From NCBI RefSeq assembly GCF_015767435.1, contig NZ_JADWOV010000258.1, forward strand, positions 1 through 64,000: a stretch of 64,000 bases of DNA, given 5' to 3'. Both the position numbers and the translations under genes were made by a program. This document shows positions 1-9,100 of the stretch, piece after piece. The DNA is from Polaribacter sp. BAL334 (lineage in GTDB: Bacteria > Bacteroidota > Bacteroidia > Flavobacteriales > Flavobacteriaceae). The first letter of the stretch is position 1, and every line of letters begins with the position of its first letter. A model generated the notes under the pieces. It was given only the letters and a program-made list of their open reading frames with translations. It had not been told where the DNA came from and did not search any database.

Positions 1-1
1 A

Positions 2-97
2 GATATAAGTCAAGAGTGGATAAACGATTACAATTACAATAGACCACATAAATCACTTAAAAATAAATCACCAATTGAATACAGATTAAATGAATAA
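2..97 (+). mobile_element. IS3-family transposase (OrfB), C-terminal end only
   Basis: The window opens inside an open frame that ends with TAA at 95-97. The last residues include NRPHKSLKNKSPIEY, the typical C-terminal signature of the DDE integrase domain of IS3-family OrfB transposases (N-RPH-x-L ... P-x-x-Y). Only about 31 codons are visible, so catalytic residues and intactness cannot be judged. A possible right end of the element follows: reading inward from about 193 on the minus strand the sequence begins TGGCTTCAACCTC, which has the TG terminus usual for the family, but the left end is outside the window so the inverted repeat cannot be verified. Confidence 0.8.
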
Positions 98-434
98 AAA
101 TTCTATTTTTGAATGGATCGAATTTAAGGGAAGCTTACACACTGCTAAAATTAGCCACGTTTTTACTGTGACCTGTTTCTGAGGTTGAAGCCATGATACT
201 TTTTCTTTTAATAGATTTATAATGTTCTAAAAATAGTAAAAATATTGAAACAGAAAAGGACTATTTGAAAAAAAATAATTTTGATTTTTATTCTTTAAAG
301 GAGGTTACACCTGACAGGTTTTGGAAACCTGTCAGGTGTTAGAAAAATTGATTGTTTTATTTGTAGGAAATAGAAATAGGATTTTACTAATAAGTAGATA
401 CTCTCATTATTTACAATAATTTATAAGAGAATTT
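98..434. other. Gene-free stretch between the IS3 end and the McrBC-like operon
   Basis: These 337 bases carry no convincing gene. They hold the probable terminal part of the IS3 element (to about 193), then AT-rich sequence, then a perfect inverted repeat at 307-339 listed separately. The nuclease gene ends at 435 on the minus strand, so the palindrome may act as its terminator. Confidence 0.6.
307..339. repeat. Perfect palindrome of a dispersed family (ACACCTGACAGGTTT arms)
   Basis: Two perfect 15-bp arms, 307-321 and 325-339, separated by TGG. The same core (ACCTnACAGGTTTT and its complement) occurs at 58255-58287 after lpd, so this is a family rather than a chance hairpin. It lies 96 bp past the stop of the nuclease gene and could fold as a strong hairpin in transcripts from either side. 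Confidence 0.8.
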
Positions 435-2096
435 TTATTTTAAAATTAAATTATCAGGGAGATTCTTTTCGATAACTTGGCTAATAAATACGTTTAATTC
501 TTTTTCAAAATTTGGTTTAGAAGCTATAAGTTCAATTGTAGGTTCAAAAAATTCACTATTAATTATCTTATCGCCTTTTTCATTTGGAAAAATTAAAACT
601 AAAGAATTTATTTTTAGATTCGGATAATTATTAATTCCGGTATTTATAATATATTTTTCAATTAAATCAAATAAATAAACATTTTTAACTGTATATAGTT
701 TAGAGTATTTCGCATCAAGAATATAATATTTCTTTTTTTGGTCTACTTTATTAAATATTTCAACAATAAAATCTGGATTATAATAACTTCCCTTTTTTAA
801 ATCTATTCTTCTTAGTTCTGTTTCTTGATCAGCTTTTGATATCCCATAAAATTTTTGTTCATAAAAAAGTGAAATTCTATAATTACTATTATCAAAAGTT
901 ATTCTTTCAACAATTTCATCAACCCTATTAGAATGTCCATTTATATTAAATAATTCAATTTTTAATTTTTGTTTAATTAATTCAACGATAATATATAGAT
1001 TATAAACCTCATATAGCTTACTTAATTTACTAATATTTAAAAGTTTAAATTCACCAAACAAATCAAATTTGTAGTCATTTAAATTTTTTATTAAACTAAA
1101 AGCTTTTTTGTAATGTAATTTTTGTGCAAAGACTGTTGTTAATATAGGTTTTTCTGTTTTAGGTTCAACTTCTTTAAAAAGTTTTCGATACTTATTAAAA
1201 AGTTTAGTTACTTTTCTTTCTAATGAAGTAGAATCTTCAAACAATTTTATAAAAGGGATTCTTTTTAAGTCTTTAAAATCAGCATACAATTCATCTTTAT
1301 TAGGTTGGATATTTATACTTGAACTTATTTCAGATTTTAATTGATTTAGTTTTCTTAAAATAGTGATAAAAGCACCTAATATAATTTGGTTTTCATAATT
1401 GTTAAATGAATTAATACTTTCTGATGTTTTTATATTATCAATAATACCATATTTATTATTTATTTTTATTGAATTATAATGACCTTTAAAAGAACTGTCA
1501 AAATAAATTTCATCCAAATTATTTAACATCCAGTCTACAGTATCTGATGTTACCTTATGAGAATCATACTTTGTCTTTACATAAAATTTCCTTAGTATAG
1601 TATGTGGTAGATTTTCAAAAGAAAAATATAACTTTTCAAAAGTAGAAACAAATGTCTCAATGAAAGAAATTAATTTTGAGGTATGACCCAATTCAAACCC
1701 TTTTCTTTTAAAGTCTAATTCATAAGTACTTTTAGAAAAGAATATGTTAAATAGTTTATCTTCTTTCTTCCATAAATAAGTAAAAATATCCTCAATTTCT
1801 GATAATTTTAATTTTTCAATTTTAATATTAAATAAAAAAATTTCATTATTTATTTTCACACTAGCAAAACCAAAATAATTTTCAAAATATCTAAATTCTG
1901 ATAAGATAATCTGATTTTGAGTTTGAATTATTTTATTAAAATCAACAGGTATATCTTCAATAAAAATGTTGTTATATATTAAATTATCTGAAAAATAAAT
2001 TAATTCATATTTTCCTAGTTCAAAAACTGTATAAATATTGTTTGATTGGTGTATTTCTATCTTTTTATCCTTAATAACTTGAAAAACCCTAAGCAT
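435..2096 (-). CDS. McrC-like nuclease subunit, DUF2357 plus PD-(D/E)XK domain
   Basis: A 553-residue protein that looks like the effector nuclease of a McrBC-type restriction or defence module. The C-terminal third carries a PD-(D/E)XK signature: PD at 441-442, then a beta strand with D461-A-K463. The N-terminal two thirds are consistent with the DUF2357 region that usually precedes this nuclease type (PDDEXK_7, formerly DUF524) and that pairs with McrB-like ATPases. The start codon overlaps the end of the upstream ATPase gene by 8 bp, so the two are translationally linked. No methyltransferase is adjacent, in line with McrBC-like systems that attack modified or foreign DNA. The coding sequence appears even more AT-rich than the core genes, which fits horizontal acquisition. 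Family assignment is by motif and partner; target specificity is unknown. Confidence 0.75.
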   Translation of the reverse strand: MLRVFQVIKDKKIEIHQSNNIYTVFELGKYELIYFSDNLIYNNIFIEDIPVDFNKIIQTQNQIILSEFRYFENYFGFASVKINNEIFLFNIKIEKLKLSEIEDIFTYLWKKEDKLFNIFFSKSTYELDFKRKGFELGHTSKLISFIETFVSTFEKLYFSFENLPHTILRKFYVKTKYDSHKVTSDTVDWMLNNLDEIYFDSSFKGHYNSIKINNKYGIIDNIKTSESINSFNNYENQIILGAFITILRKLNQLKSEISSSINIQPNKDELYADFKDLKRIPFIKLFEDSTSLERKVTKLFNKYRKLFKEVEPKTEKPILTTVFAQKLHYKKAFSLIKNLNDYKFDLFGEFKLLNISKLSKLYEVYNLYIIVELIKQKLKIELFNINGHSNRVDEIVERITFDNSNYRISLFYEQKFYGISKADQETELRRIDLKKGSYYNPDFIVEIFNKVDQKKKYYILDAKYSKLYTVKNVYLFDLIEKYIINTGINNYPNLKINSLVLIFPNEKGDKIINSEFFEPTIELIASKPNFEKELNVFISQVIEKNLPDNLILK

Positions 2097-4599
2097 GAGA
2101 AAGTGTTAAGAAATAATTATAATTACCTTCATAAATGCTGTCCTCATTTCCAGTTTCAATTATTCTTTTTAAAATATCACTAGATTTTTTCAAATCATTT
2201 TTTTCAAAAACATTTAACAAATCTTCAAGATTATTTTTTGCAGTGTCACCTTGAAGATTTATCATTGGTAAAAGCCTCTGAGAAACGCAGTAATCTAATG
2301 GACGAGAAACTTCCTTCTTCATCAAATTTTTTGCTACTGCACAATATTTTTTTATTGCAATCTCTACTCTTGGACTTATAGGCACTCTTAGGGTTTTAAA
2401 TCGTTTCTTAATCTCGTTAAATATTAAATTTAGTTCATCAGAAAGTACAACATTTTGTTTTTTTTCTTGAAAATCAAGTAGATTAAAAAAATCAATACAT
2501 TTTTGAAATGAAATATTCAATTGTTCTATTTCTTCAACTGAAACAGCATCAATGTTAAAATTGTTTTCAGCAATTTGAATAATATTTGCTCTATCTATTA
2601 CTCTTGGCGACAAACTTTCTGTTGTTTGGTCATAATTAATTGTAGCTATAAAACGTAAATTATTAGCAAATTCAATATTTAAGTTATTACCTAATGGAAT
2701 TGATAAAAGACTATTTTTTTTAGCAATTGAATCTGTTAAATTATAAAATGTAGACCAATAATGTTCAATTGGGCTTAGATTTGCTTCATCTAAAATTATA
2801 TAAGCCATTGGTGAGTCTAAATATTTATTATTTTTTGATTCAAAGTCAAGTTGAATTAATAATTCATAAATACCAGTAGGTGCAGAATGAAATTTATTTG
2901 TTAATGGATTCTGAAAACCTATTAAATCTTTTTGTGATGACCAGCCACGATTTACAGAAACCTCAGTAATTCTATCTTTTGGTGCTAATATTTTTGTTAA
3001 TAGTCTAGCTAAACTGGTTTTCCCAGTTCCAGGTAACCCCGCCAATACAGTTAATGTATTTTGATGAATTGAAATTAATAAATTATCTATAAAATGAGCA
3101 TCAAAGTTCCTTCCGTTTTTATTTAAAATTAAATTTAAATCTTTTCTAAATTCAATATAATCTGTATGACTATCTAAAATTGAAAAATCACTAAAATTAT
3201 ATTCAAATGTTTTATCAAATTCAGATAAATCTCTTCCACTTAAGAAATCAAAATATTTTTTGTGTCTAAATACATTTATTAACTCCTCTTGGGCGTCTCT
3301 TTGAACCTTTCTATTTTCTTGTCTTAATTCTGTAACCGTAAAATCTAAATCTTCTTTTTCTTTTTCTAATTTTTCTAAGTTTTCTTTTAGTAAGTTTAAT
3401 TCTTTTGATTTTTTTTCGGTTTCAATTTTAATATCATTTTCTAAATTCTCTTTTTCTTCTTGTAAAAGAGTTATTTCATTTTCTAATCCTGATTTTATTT
3501 TTAGTAATTCTTCCTCTTTTGTTTTACTAAGATTCTCTAATTCAATTTTTAATAAATCAAGTTTTACTTGTTTTTGTATTATATTTTGCTGAATATCTTC
3601 ATTTTTTGTCGAAAATGTGTCAACAGCACTTTTTAATTCAAATTCCTCGTTTTGTAGTCTTTCAATTTCACTTTTTATATTATTTATTTCTGGAATTAAA
3701 AGTGCAAGTTCCTTGTTTGAGATAATAACATTTTCTGTGTTTTTAAGTATTTCAGCAATTCTCTTATTTTCAGAAATATATTTATCAATTGATTTTATTT
3801 GTTTTGTTTTGTTTAAAATACCCAATAGGTTTTCTATGTATTGGCTATTAAAACTTTCTGAATTTTCTATTAATAAGGATTTAAATTCTTTTATTACCTC
3901 ATTATCATCTTTAAAATCGAGTGTTTTAACAAGTTCAAACTTATTAAATGAAGGAATATGAATTTTACGATCAATTTCATTTGAAGTAAATTCAATATAA
4001 GAATCTTCCGTTAATTTATACTCTCCAAAAGTTTTCCATAAATTTTTCTCAACATAAAAATATCCTTCACTATCTTTTCTTAAAACTTTAAAAGGACCAA
4101 TTATCATATCATTTGTTTCTATAAAAATTGGTGAGTTTTCCTCTACATAAATATCTAATATTAAAGAATCTAAATATGAGTTAGAAAGTTTAATTCTAGA
4201 ATTGGACTCATCAATTATTCCACTAAATACTTCTATAATGTCATTTTTATCAGTTGGATAAATATATGAATCAATTGTAATACACTTTGGTAGCCTGGAG
4301 CCCTCATAGAATCTTTCATTACTTGATATGTTTCCGAAAGAAATTTTTATTAATTGATTTAGATTAAAACGGGATAAAGATTTGTTGTTTATAGTTTTAT
4401 GAGGAACTACAACTATTCTCTCCATATCATATTCATCAATATCTCTGACGATACCATTATCGTAATAAAATAGTGGTATAATATTTCTATCTGGAAAATC
4501 CTCGTCTTTAATTGCTAAAACATAATTATTATTTGAGAGTCTTAGATTTGAATCTTCCTTATAGCTAAATAAGTCATTACTTATGTAACCTCTTTTCAT
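2089..4599 (-). CDS. McrB-like AAA+ ATPase with long coiled coil
   Basis: An 836-residue protein with three parts. Residues 1 to about 270 form an all-new N-terminal region of mixed beta character that may recognise the target. About 275-440 is a heptad-rich, Glu/Lys/Leu-rich coiled coil. From about 490 there is an AAA+ motor of the McrB type: Walker A GLPGTGKT with Lys527, Walker B ILDEANLSP, and the sensor region ATINYDQTTESLSPRVIDR, where the N-Y-D after the sensor strand is typical of McrB/dynein-type AAA. McrB proteins are usually GTPases, but specificity cannot be read here. The partner nuclease gene follows with an 8-bp overlap. Coiled-coil McrB plus nuclease pairs resemble the class described as coiled-coil nuclease tandem systems; membership in that class is an inference. 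Confidence 0.8.
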   Translation of the reverse strand: MKRGYISNDLFSYKEDSNLRLSNNNYVLAIKDEDFPDRNIIPLFYYDNGIVRDIDEYDMERIVVVPHKTINNKSLSRFNLNQLIKISFGNISSNERFYEGSRLPKCITIDSYIYPTDKNDIIEVFSGIIDESNSRIKLSNSYLDSLILDIYVEENSPIFIETNDMIIGPFKVLRKDSEGYFYVEKNLWKTFGEYKLTEDSYIEFTSNEIDRKIHIPSFNKFELVKTLDFKDDNEVIKEFKSLLIENSESFNSQYIENLLGILNKTKQIKSIDKYISENKRIAEILKNTENVIISNKELALLIPEINNIKSEIERLQNEEFELKSAVDTFSTKNEDIQQNIIQKQVKLDLLKIELENLSKTKEEELLKIKSGLENEITLLQEEKENLENDIKIETEKKSKELNLLKENLEKLEKEKEDLDFTVTELRQENRKVQRDAQEELINVFRHKKYFDFLSGRDLSEFDKTFEYNFSDFSILDSHTDYIEFRKDLNLILNKNGRNFDAHFIDNLLISIHQNTLTVLAGLPGTGKTSLARLLTKILAPKDRITEVSVNRGWSSQKDLIGFQNPLTNKFHSAPTGIYELLIQLDFESKNNKYLDSPMAYIILDEANLSPIEHYWSTFYNLTDSIAKKNSLLSIPLGNNLNIEFANNLRFIATINYDQTTESLSPRVIDRANIIQIAENNFNIDAVSVEEIEQLNISFQKCIDFFNLLDFQEKKQNVVLSDELNLIFNEIKKRFKTLRVPISPRVEIAIKKYCAVAKNLMKKEVSRPLDYCVSQRLLPMINLQGDTAKNNLEDLLNVFEKNDLKKSSDILKRIIETGNEDSIYEGNYNYFLTLSHA

Positions 4600-4855
4600 T
4601 TGTTTAATTTTTTAGTTTTTTTCTGAATATTCAATATATTAAGTAATACTCATTTCTGGTATTTTTTTGTTCCAGTGATAAAAGTATTATTCTTGTCAAT
4701 TTTTAATTCAATTTATTTTAAATCTTGGTCACTTAATTTCAAAGCTATATTTTTTAATTCATTATTTGACTCTTGAATAAAATATCTTTCTTTAAAAAAA
4801 ATTATCCCATTTTACAAAATTCCATTAAGAGTAAATAATTTAAAATTTTGGATTG

Positions 4856-5602
4856 TTATTTCTTTTTTGATTTTTTATTTTCTTTGATATCTTCTGTTGG
4901 ATAGTTAAAAAGTCTAAAAATATCCCAGTCAAAAATTTGTGCTGTTAATATTTCATTTTGCATTACTATAATATCCATATCAAAAGTGTTATATTTAGAT
5001 GGATTTTTGTCATAAAAATCTAATGCTTCGAAGTATTCTGTCGTAAATTCAACCTCTTTAGTTTCAGATTTTCTATATCCACTTATTAATGGTACAATTT
5101 TTAAATAATTGGTTTCTTTTGGCGGAAGTATTGTGTCTGCAAAACCTACATAAACTTTATTATTTTTTAGTGTTATTTGTATAAAAAGTTTATCGACAAA
5201 TGATTGCTTAAAAAGTTGTTCAACTTCATCACCTATTTCATCTATGGCTTTATCTACTGGTTTTCTCCATGAAAAATATTCGTTTTTCTCATTTATGAGG
5301 TTTAATATCTCAACTACTAAAAAAGTTATAATAAAACAAAATAATGAACTCCATAAAAAGTCTTGTTTTTTTATAGGTAATTTATAGAGAAAACTATAAA
5401 TTGCTGGGATTACTGTTGGAAATATTAATGAAATGATTACCCTTATTGTATACAATCCAAGAAATATAAGTATCCCATATAAAATTGAATGAAAAATTAA
5501 AATTTGGGAATCTAATCTTTGATATTTATAAGTGTTATATTTATATTTCATTAGAAAATAAAAACCACTTAAAAGCGGAAATATCCAAAGATTATAGGGC
5601 AT
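4856..5602 (-). CDS. Unknown inner-membrane protein with soluble C-terminal domain
   Basis: A 248-residue protein of no family I can name. The first 105 residues hold about three to four hydrophobic segments (near 2-16, 32-52, 56-72 and 85-103). The remaining 140 residues are soluble and predicted cytoplasmic, with a beta-rich stretch (FIQITLKNNKVYVGFAD, then several short strands) that reminds me of small beta-barrel (Sm-like) domains in membrane proteins such as the DUF6338 type; this is a weak analogy. It ends in a lysine-rich tail. The 64-residue gene upstream is 9 bp away and on the same strand, so the two form an operon. Position beside a McrBC-like module suggests an accessory or defence role, but nothing in the sequence proves it. 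Confidence 0.65.
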   Translation of the reverse strand: MPYNLWIFPLLSGFYFLMKYKYNTYKYQRLDSQILIFHSILYGILIFLGLYTIRVIISLIFPTVIPAIYSFLYKLPIKKQDFLWSSLFCFIITFLVVEILNLINEKNEYFSWRKPVDKAIDEIGDEVEQLFKQSFVDKLFIQITLKNNKVYVGFADTILPPKETNYLKIVPLISGYRKSETKEVEFTTEYFEALDFYDKNPSKYNTFDMDIIVMQNEILTAQIFDWDIFRLFNYPTEDIKENKKSKKK

Positions 5603-5611
5603 AGTATAATA

Positions 5612-5806
5612 CTATTTACGTTGTTTATCTCTTTTAGCCCTAATATCTGAAACTAATTTAGAATCACGTAAAGCTTTCATCGCATTTTTTGTTTCATCTA
5701 GGGAAAAGAAAACTTTATGATCAATATACATTGCTCCTCTTTCGTTTTCTCTCACTCCAATATCTTTTCCTCTTGAGTCCCTAAGTATTCTTTCTAGTGT
5801 TTTCAT
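5612..5806 (-). CDS. Small basic protein of unknown function
   Basis: A 64-residue, highly charged protein without membrane segment or recognisable motif. It has a probable helix (KTLERILRDSRGKD), a short middle strand region and a C-terminal helix rich in Arg and Lys. It sits 9 bp upstream of the unknown membrane protein in the same direction, so it is the first gene of a two-gene unit. A DNA- or protein-binding partner (antitoxin or adaptor) is conceivable, but no helix-turn-helix is clear and the function is not assigned. Confidence 0.6.
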   Translation of the reverse strand: MKTLERILRDSRGKDIGVRENERGAMYIDHKVFFSLDETKNAMKALRDSKLVSDIRAKRDKQRK

Positions 5807-6171
5807 AATTTTAAAGTTTTATTGTTTCAAATATAACACAAATTTTATTCCAAAGCATATTTTTTTTCATTTTGGGTTTTTCTTTTTCATTCTAAACATT
5901 TTCACTAAAGAATCAAAAAAGTAATTTAGAAAGTTTAATTTACAAACAGAAAGTTCATATCATAACAAATCCCTAGCCCTGATGATAGTGGAAAGCCCGT
6001 AAACCAAAAACAGCTACTTTTTGTTGGCTTTTTATGGCGACTGTAAGAAGCCAACAAAAAGACTTACAAAAATGCTGTTTTTGGTGCGGACTTGAAACGG
6101 ACAGCAGGAAATGGCTTCTAAAAAAAATAATTCTCTAAAAAGTCAGAATTTGACACCCTAAAAATCTTAAA
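5807..6171. other. Intergenic region between the accessory island and the PUL
   Basis: A 365-bp stretch without a supported gene. The first part would carry the promoter of the unknown minus-strand pair, the middle holds the structured element at 5970-6120, and the last 50 bases precede the hybrid regulator gene. It marks the border between defence-type genes and the PUL. Confidence 0.7.
5970..6120 (+). ncRNA. Structured intergenic element (CCCTAGCCCTGAT ... GGCTTCTA), possible small RNA or dispersed repeat
   Basis: About 150 bases with a conserved-looking frame: CCCTAGCCCTGAT near 5971, GTGGAAAGCCC near 5988, and GCGGAC ... GGACAGCAGGAAATGGCTTCTA-type sequence near 6085-6120. Between these are two nested perfect inverted repeats: 6004-6014 with 6074-6084 (11 bp, CCAAAAACAGC) and 6017-6030 with 6048-6061 (14 bp, CTTTTTGTTGGCTT). 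From memory, elements with the outer pattern TAGCCC-GAT-AGNNG ... AGCGGANAGCNGG are common between genes in Flavobacteriia; whether they equal the Rfam Flavo-1 motif I cannot say. Orientation is given as it reads on the plus strand and is tentative. Confidence 0.55.
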
Positions 6172-9100
6172 TTGTCCTACTTTTTGAAATTTATTAAAAT
6201 TGATATTGTAGCTGAAATTCATTTTAAAAAATCACAATCAATTCATGGTATTTTGAGATTTCTGAAACACTTTTTTTTATTCTCTTTTTTTGGATTATTT
6301 GTGTCGAAAAGTTTGACACAAACACAACCTATTTTTCAAAAAATAGATCAATCTCAAGGCTTGTCAAGCTCAAGAATTACAGGAATTGCAAAAGAAAAAA
6401 ATGGTTTTGTGTGGATAAGTACGCAATATGGACTCAATAGATATGATGGTCATAGCATAAAAGCGTACACAAAACAAAACAGCAATATTGTTTCCAATGA
6501 CATTTCAGGACTTTATTTGGACAGTAAAAACCGAATTTGGCTCACCACTTATGGAAGTGGATTGAATCTTTATGACCGAATAAATGACACATTTATCTCT
6601 TTCAAAAATGCAAAAAACGACAAATATTCTATTTTATCTGACAGAATTAATACGCTTATTGAAGATAAAAATGGCAATCTGTTGATTGGAACTGAAAAGG
6701 GATTGTCAATATTAAATTTTGATGAAAAAAAGTTTTATAATTATCCTTTTGATGAATATAAAACCGTTAATGTAGTAAGTATTTACGAAGATTCCAATGG
6801 ACGAATTTGGATTGGAACATTTTCATCTGGTATTTTTCTATTTGATAATCAGACTAAAAAGTTCAAAAATATTCCTCAAGAAAAGCAACAAATTTCGAAC
6901 TCGATAAATGCAATTACTGAATTAAATTCAGACAAAATTATACTAGGAACCTCAGGAAAAGGATTGCTTACTATTGATTTGAACAATTATAAAATCGCTG
7001 ATTTTTTCAAGAATGATGATCCATTGAATGAGAAATTCAAAATTATTCGTTCTATGAAAAAAGACAGCAAAGGCAATTTGTGGGTTGGAACTGATGGATA
7101 TGGACTTTTTGAATTGAAACATCCAAATAGCAAAGACCCAATTGTGAACAATTATATGTACAATTCTCAATTGTCAACATCTTTGGCTGGAAATGCGATT
7201 TATGTGATTACTGAAGATGACAATGCCACTATTTGGATTGGAACAGCTTGGAATGGCATTAGCATTTTGGACAATAAAAATCAAACAGAAATAATTTTTA
7301 GCGATTTTATTGGTCAAAATCCAAATCCTGTGTTGTCAATTTTCCAGAATCAAGAGTATTTATTTTTAGGTTTGGATGGAAATGGACTCAATGTTTTTGA
7401 TAAAAAAACGAACAAAACGCAGTTTTTTGATGAAAAAATAGTCAAAGCAAAATACATTCAAAAAATTATTCAAACAAAAGACAACAATTTTTGGTTTGGG
7501 ACTTTTGGAAATGGCCTTATAAAATTTGATTTAAATCGTAAAAAAACGACACAATATCTCAATGATTTCAAAGATGAAAATTCATTGAGTTTTAATGATG
7601 TAAGAGATATTATTGAAGACGAAAATCAAAATTTATGGATTGCAACTTGGGGTGGAGGTTTGAATTATCTTGACGTTACAACCAATAAATTTTCAAGATT
7701 TACGATTCCAAATAACAATATTATTTCGCTTTTAAAAGACGGAAAAAAGATTTGGATGGCCACATTTGGAGGAGGTTTGAGTGTTTTTGATATTGAAACA
7801 AAAAAGGTAGAAACCTATACTTTTGATGAAAAAGATTCAAAAACAATCAGTAGTAATAACCTTTTTTCGATTTTAAAAGACTCAAAAGGAAATTTATGGA
7901 TTGGAACTTCTGGAGAAGGAATCAACAGAATGAACCTTAAAACAAGAGAAATTGAGCGATTTGAAAATGACGAAAACGTAAAATATAAAAACATCACTTC
8001 AATTGAAGAAGATGACCAAAAAAATATTTGGTTTGGCAGTAAAAATGGAATTGTAAAATATGATTATTCCAATAAAACTTTTAGCACTTTTACGGGTTTG
8101 TCAGGCGATTTTCACATCAATTCGAGTTTTAAAGATGACAAAGGATTTTTATATTTTGGAGGCATCAATGGTGTTCTGAAATTTGATCCAAGAAAATTGA
8201 ATAATGAAAATTTACAACCAAAAGTAGCCATTCGAAATTTTAAATTATTCAATAAAGAAGTCACTGTTGGCGATGAAGAAATCATCCAAAAAAATATTGA
8301 AAGTGTTACAGATATTACACTCAAACATTTTCAAAATGTCATCACTTTTGAATTTTCGGCATTAAAATTTCCGTTTTCACAAAATTGCGAATATGCCATT
8401 AAAATGGAAAATTTTGAACAAGATTGGAGAACAATTGGAAAAGACAGAACAGCAACTTTTACGAATTTGTCTCCTGGAAATTATGTTTTTAAAGTAAAAA
8501 GTAAAGAAGTTGGCGCAAATTGGGGTGAAGAATTTACCTCCATAAATATCAAGATTTTAAGACCATTTTGGCTGACTTGGTGGGCATATATCATTTATTC
8601 TTTGCTCATTTTATTCTTTCTATATCTTTTCAGAAAAAACAGTATTTCATGGGCAAAACTGAAAAGTTCCTTAGAATTAGAGAAGTTAACACACGAAAAA
8701 GATGTGGAATTATACAATTTAAAACAGCAGTTTTTCACCAATATTTCTCATGAAATTAGAACGCCAGTTACATTAATTTTAAGTTCCATCAATCGTCTTT
8801 TTGACAACAACAAACTGCAAGATAGCAAGCAAATAAAGGCAGCACACACCATTAGAAGAAATAGTAATTTGCTGCTAAGATTGGTCAATGAATTGTTGGA
8901 TGTTCGAAAATTAGAATCCAATGATATTGTGTTGAATGTTTCAAAAAATGAATTTGTCTCCTTTGTCAAAGAAATTTATTTGTCATTTTCGGACATTGCT
9001 TTGGATAGAAATATAAAATACACTTTTAGAACAGACAACACTACACAATTTCTTTTTTTTGACAGAAATCAACTTGAAAAAGTCGTTTTTAATTTGATTT

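Noticed and set aside
3617..3961. Plus-strand open frame of 114 codons
   Set aside because: It lies antisense within the coiled-coil part of the McrB-like gene; the Ser/Leu-rich composition is the mirror of Glu/Lys codons.
4713..4810. Short minus-strand open stretch ending NELKNIALKLSDQDLK with coding-like composition
   Set aside because: No start codon and only about 31 codons in the gap between two genes; it may be a gene remnant but cannot be supported.
8568..8753. Plus-strand frame inside the HTCS gene
   Set aside because: Alternative frame within the histidine kinase region, no independent signals.
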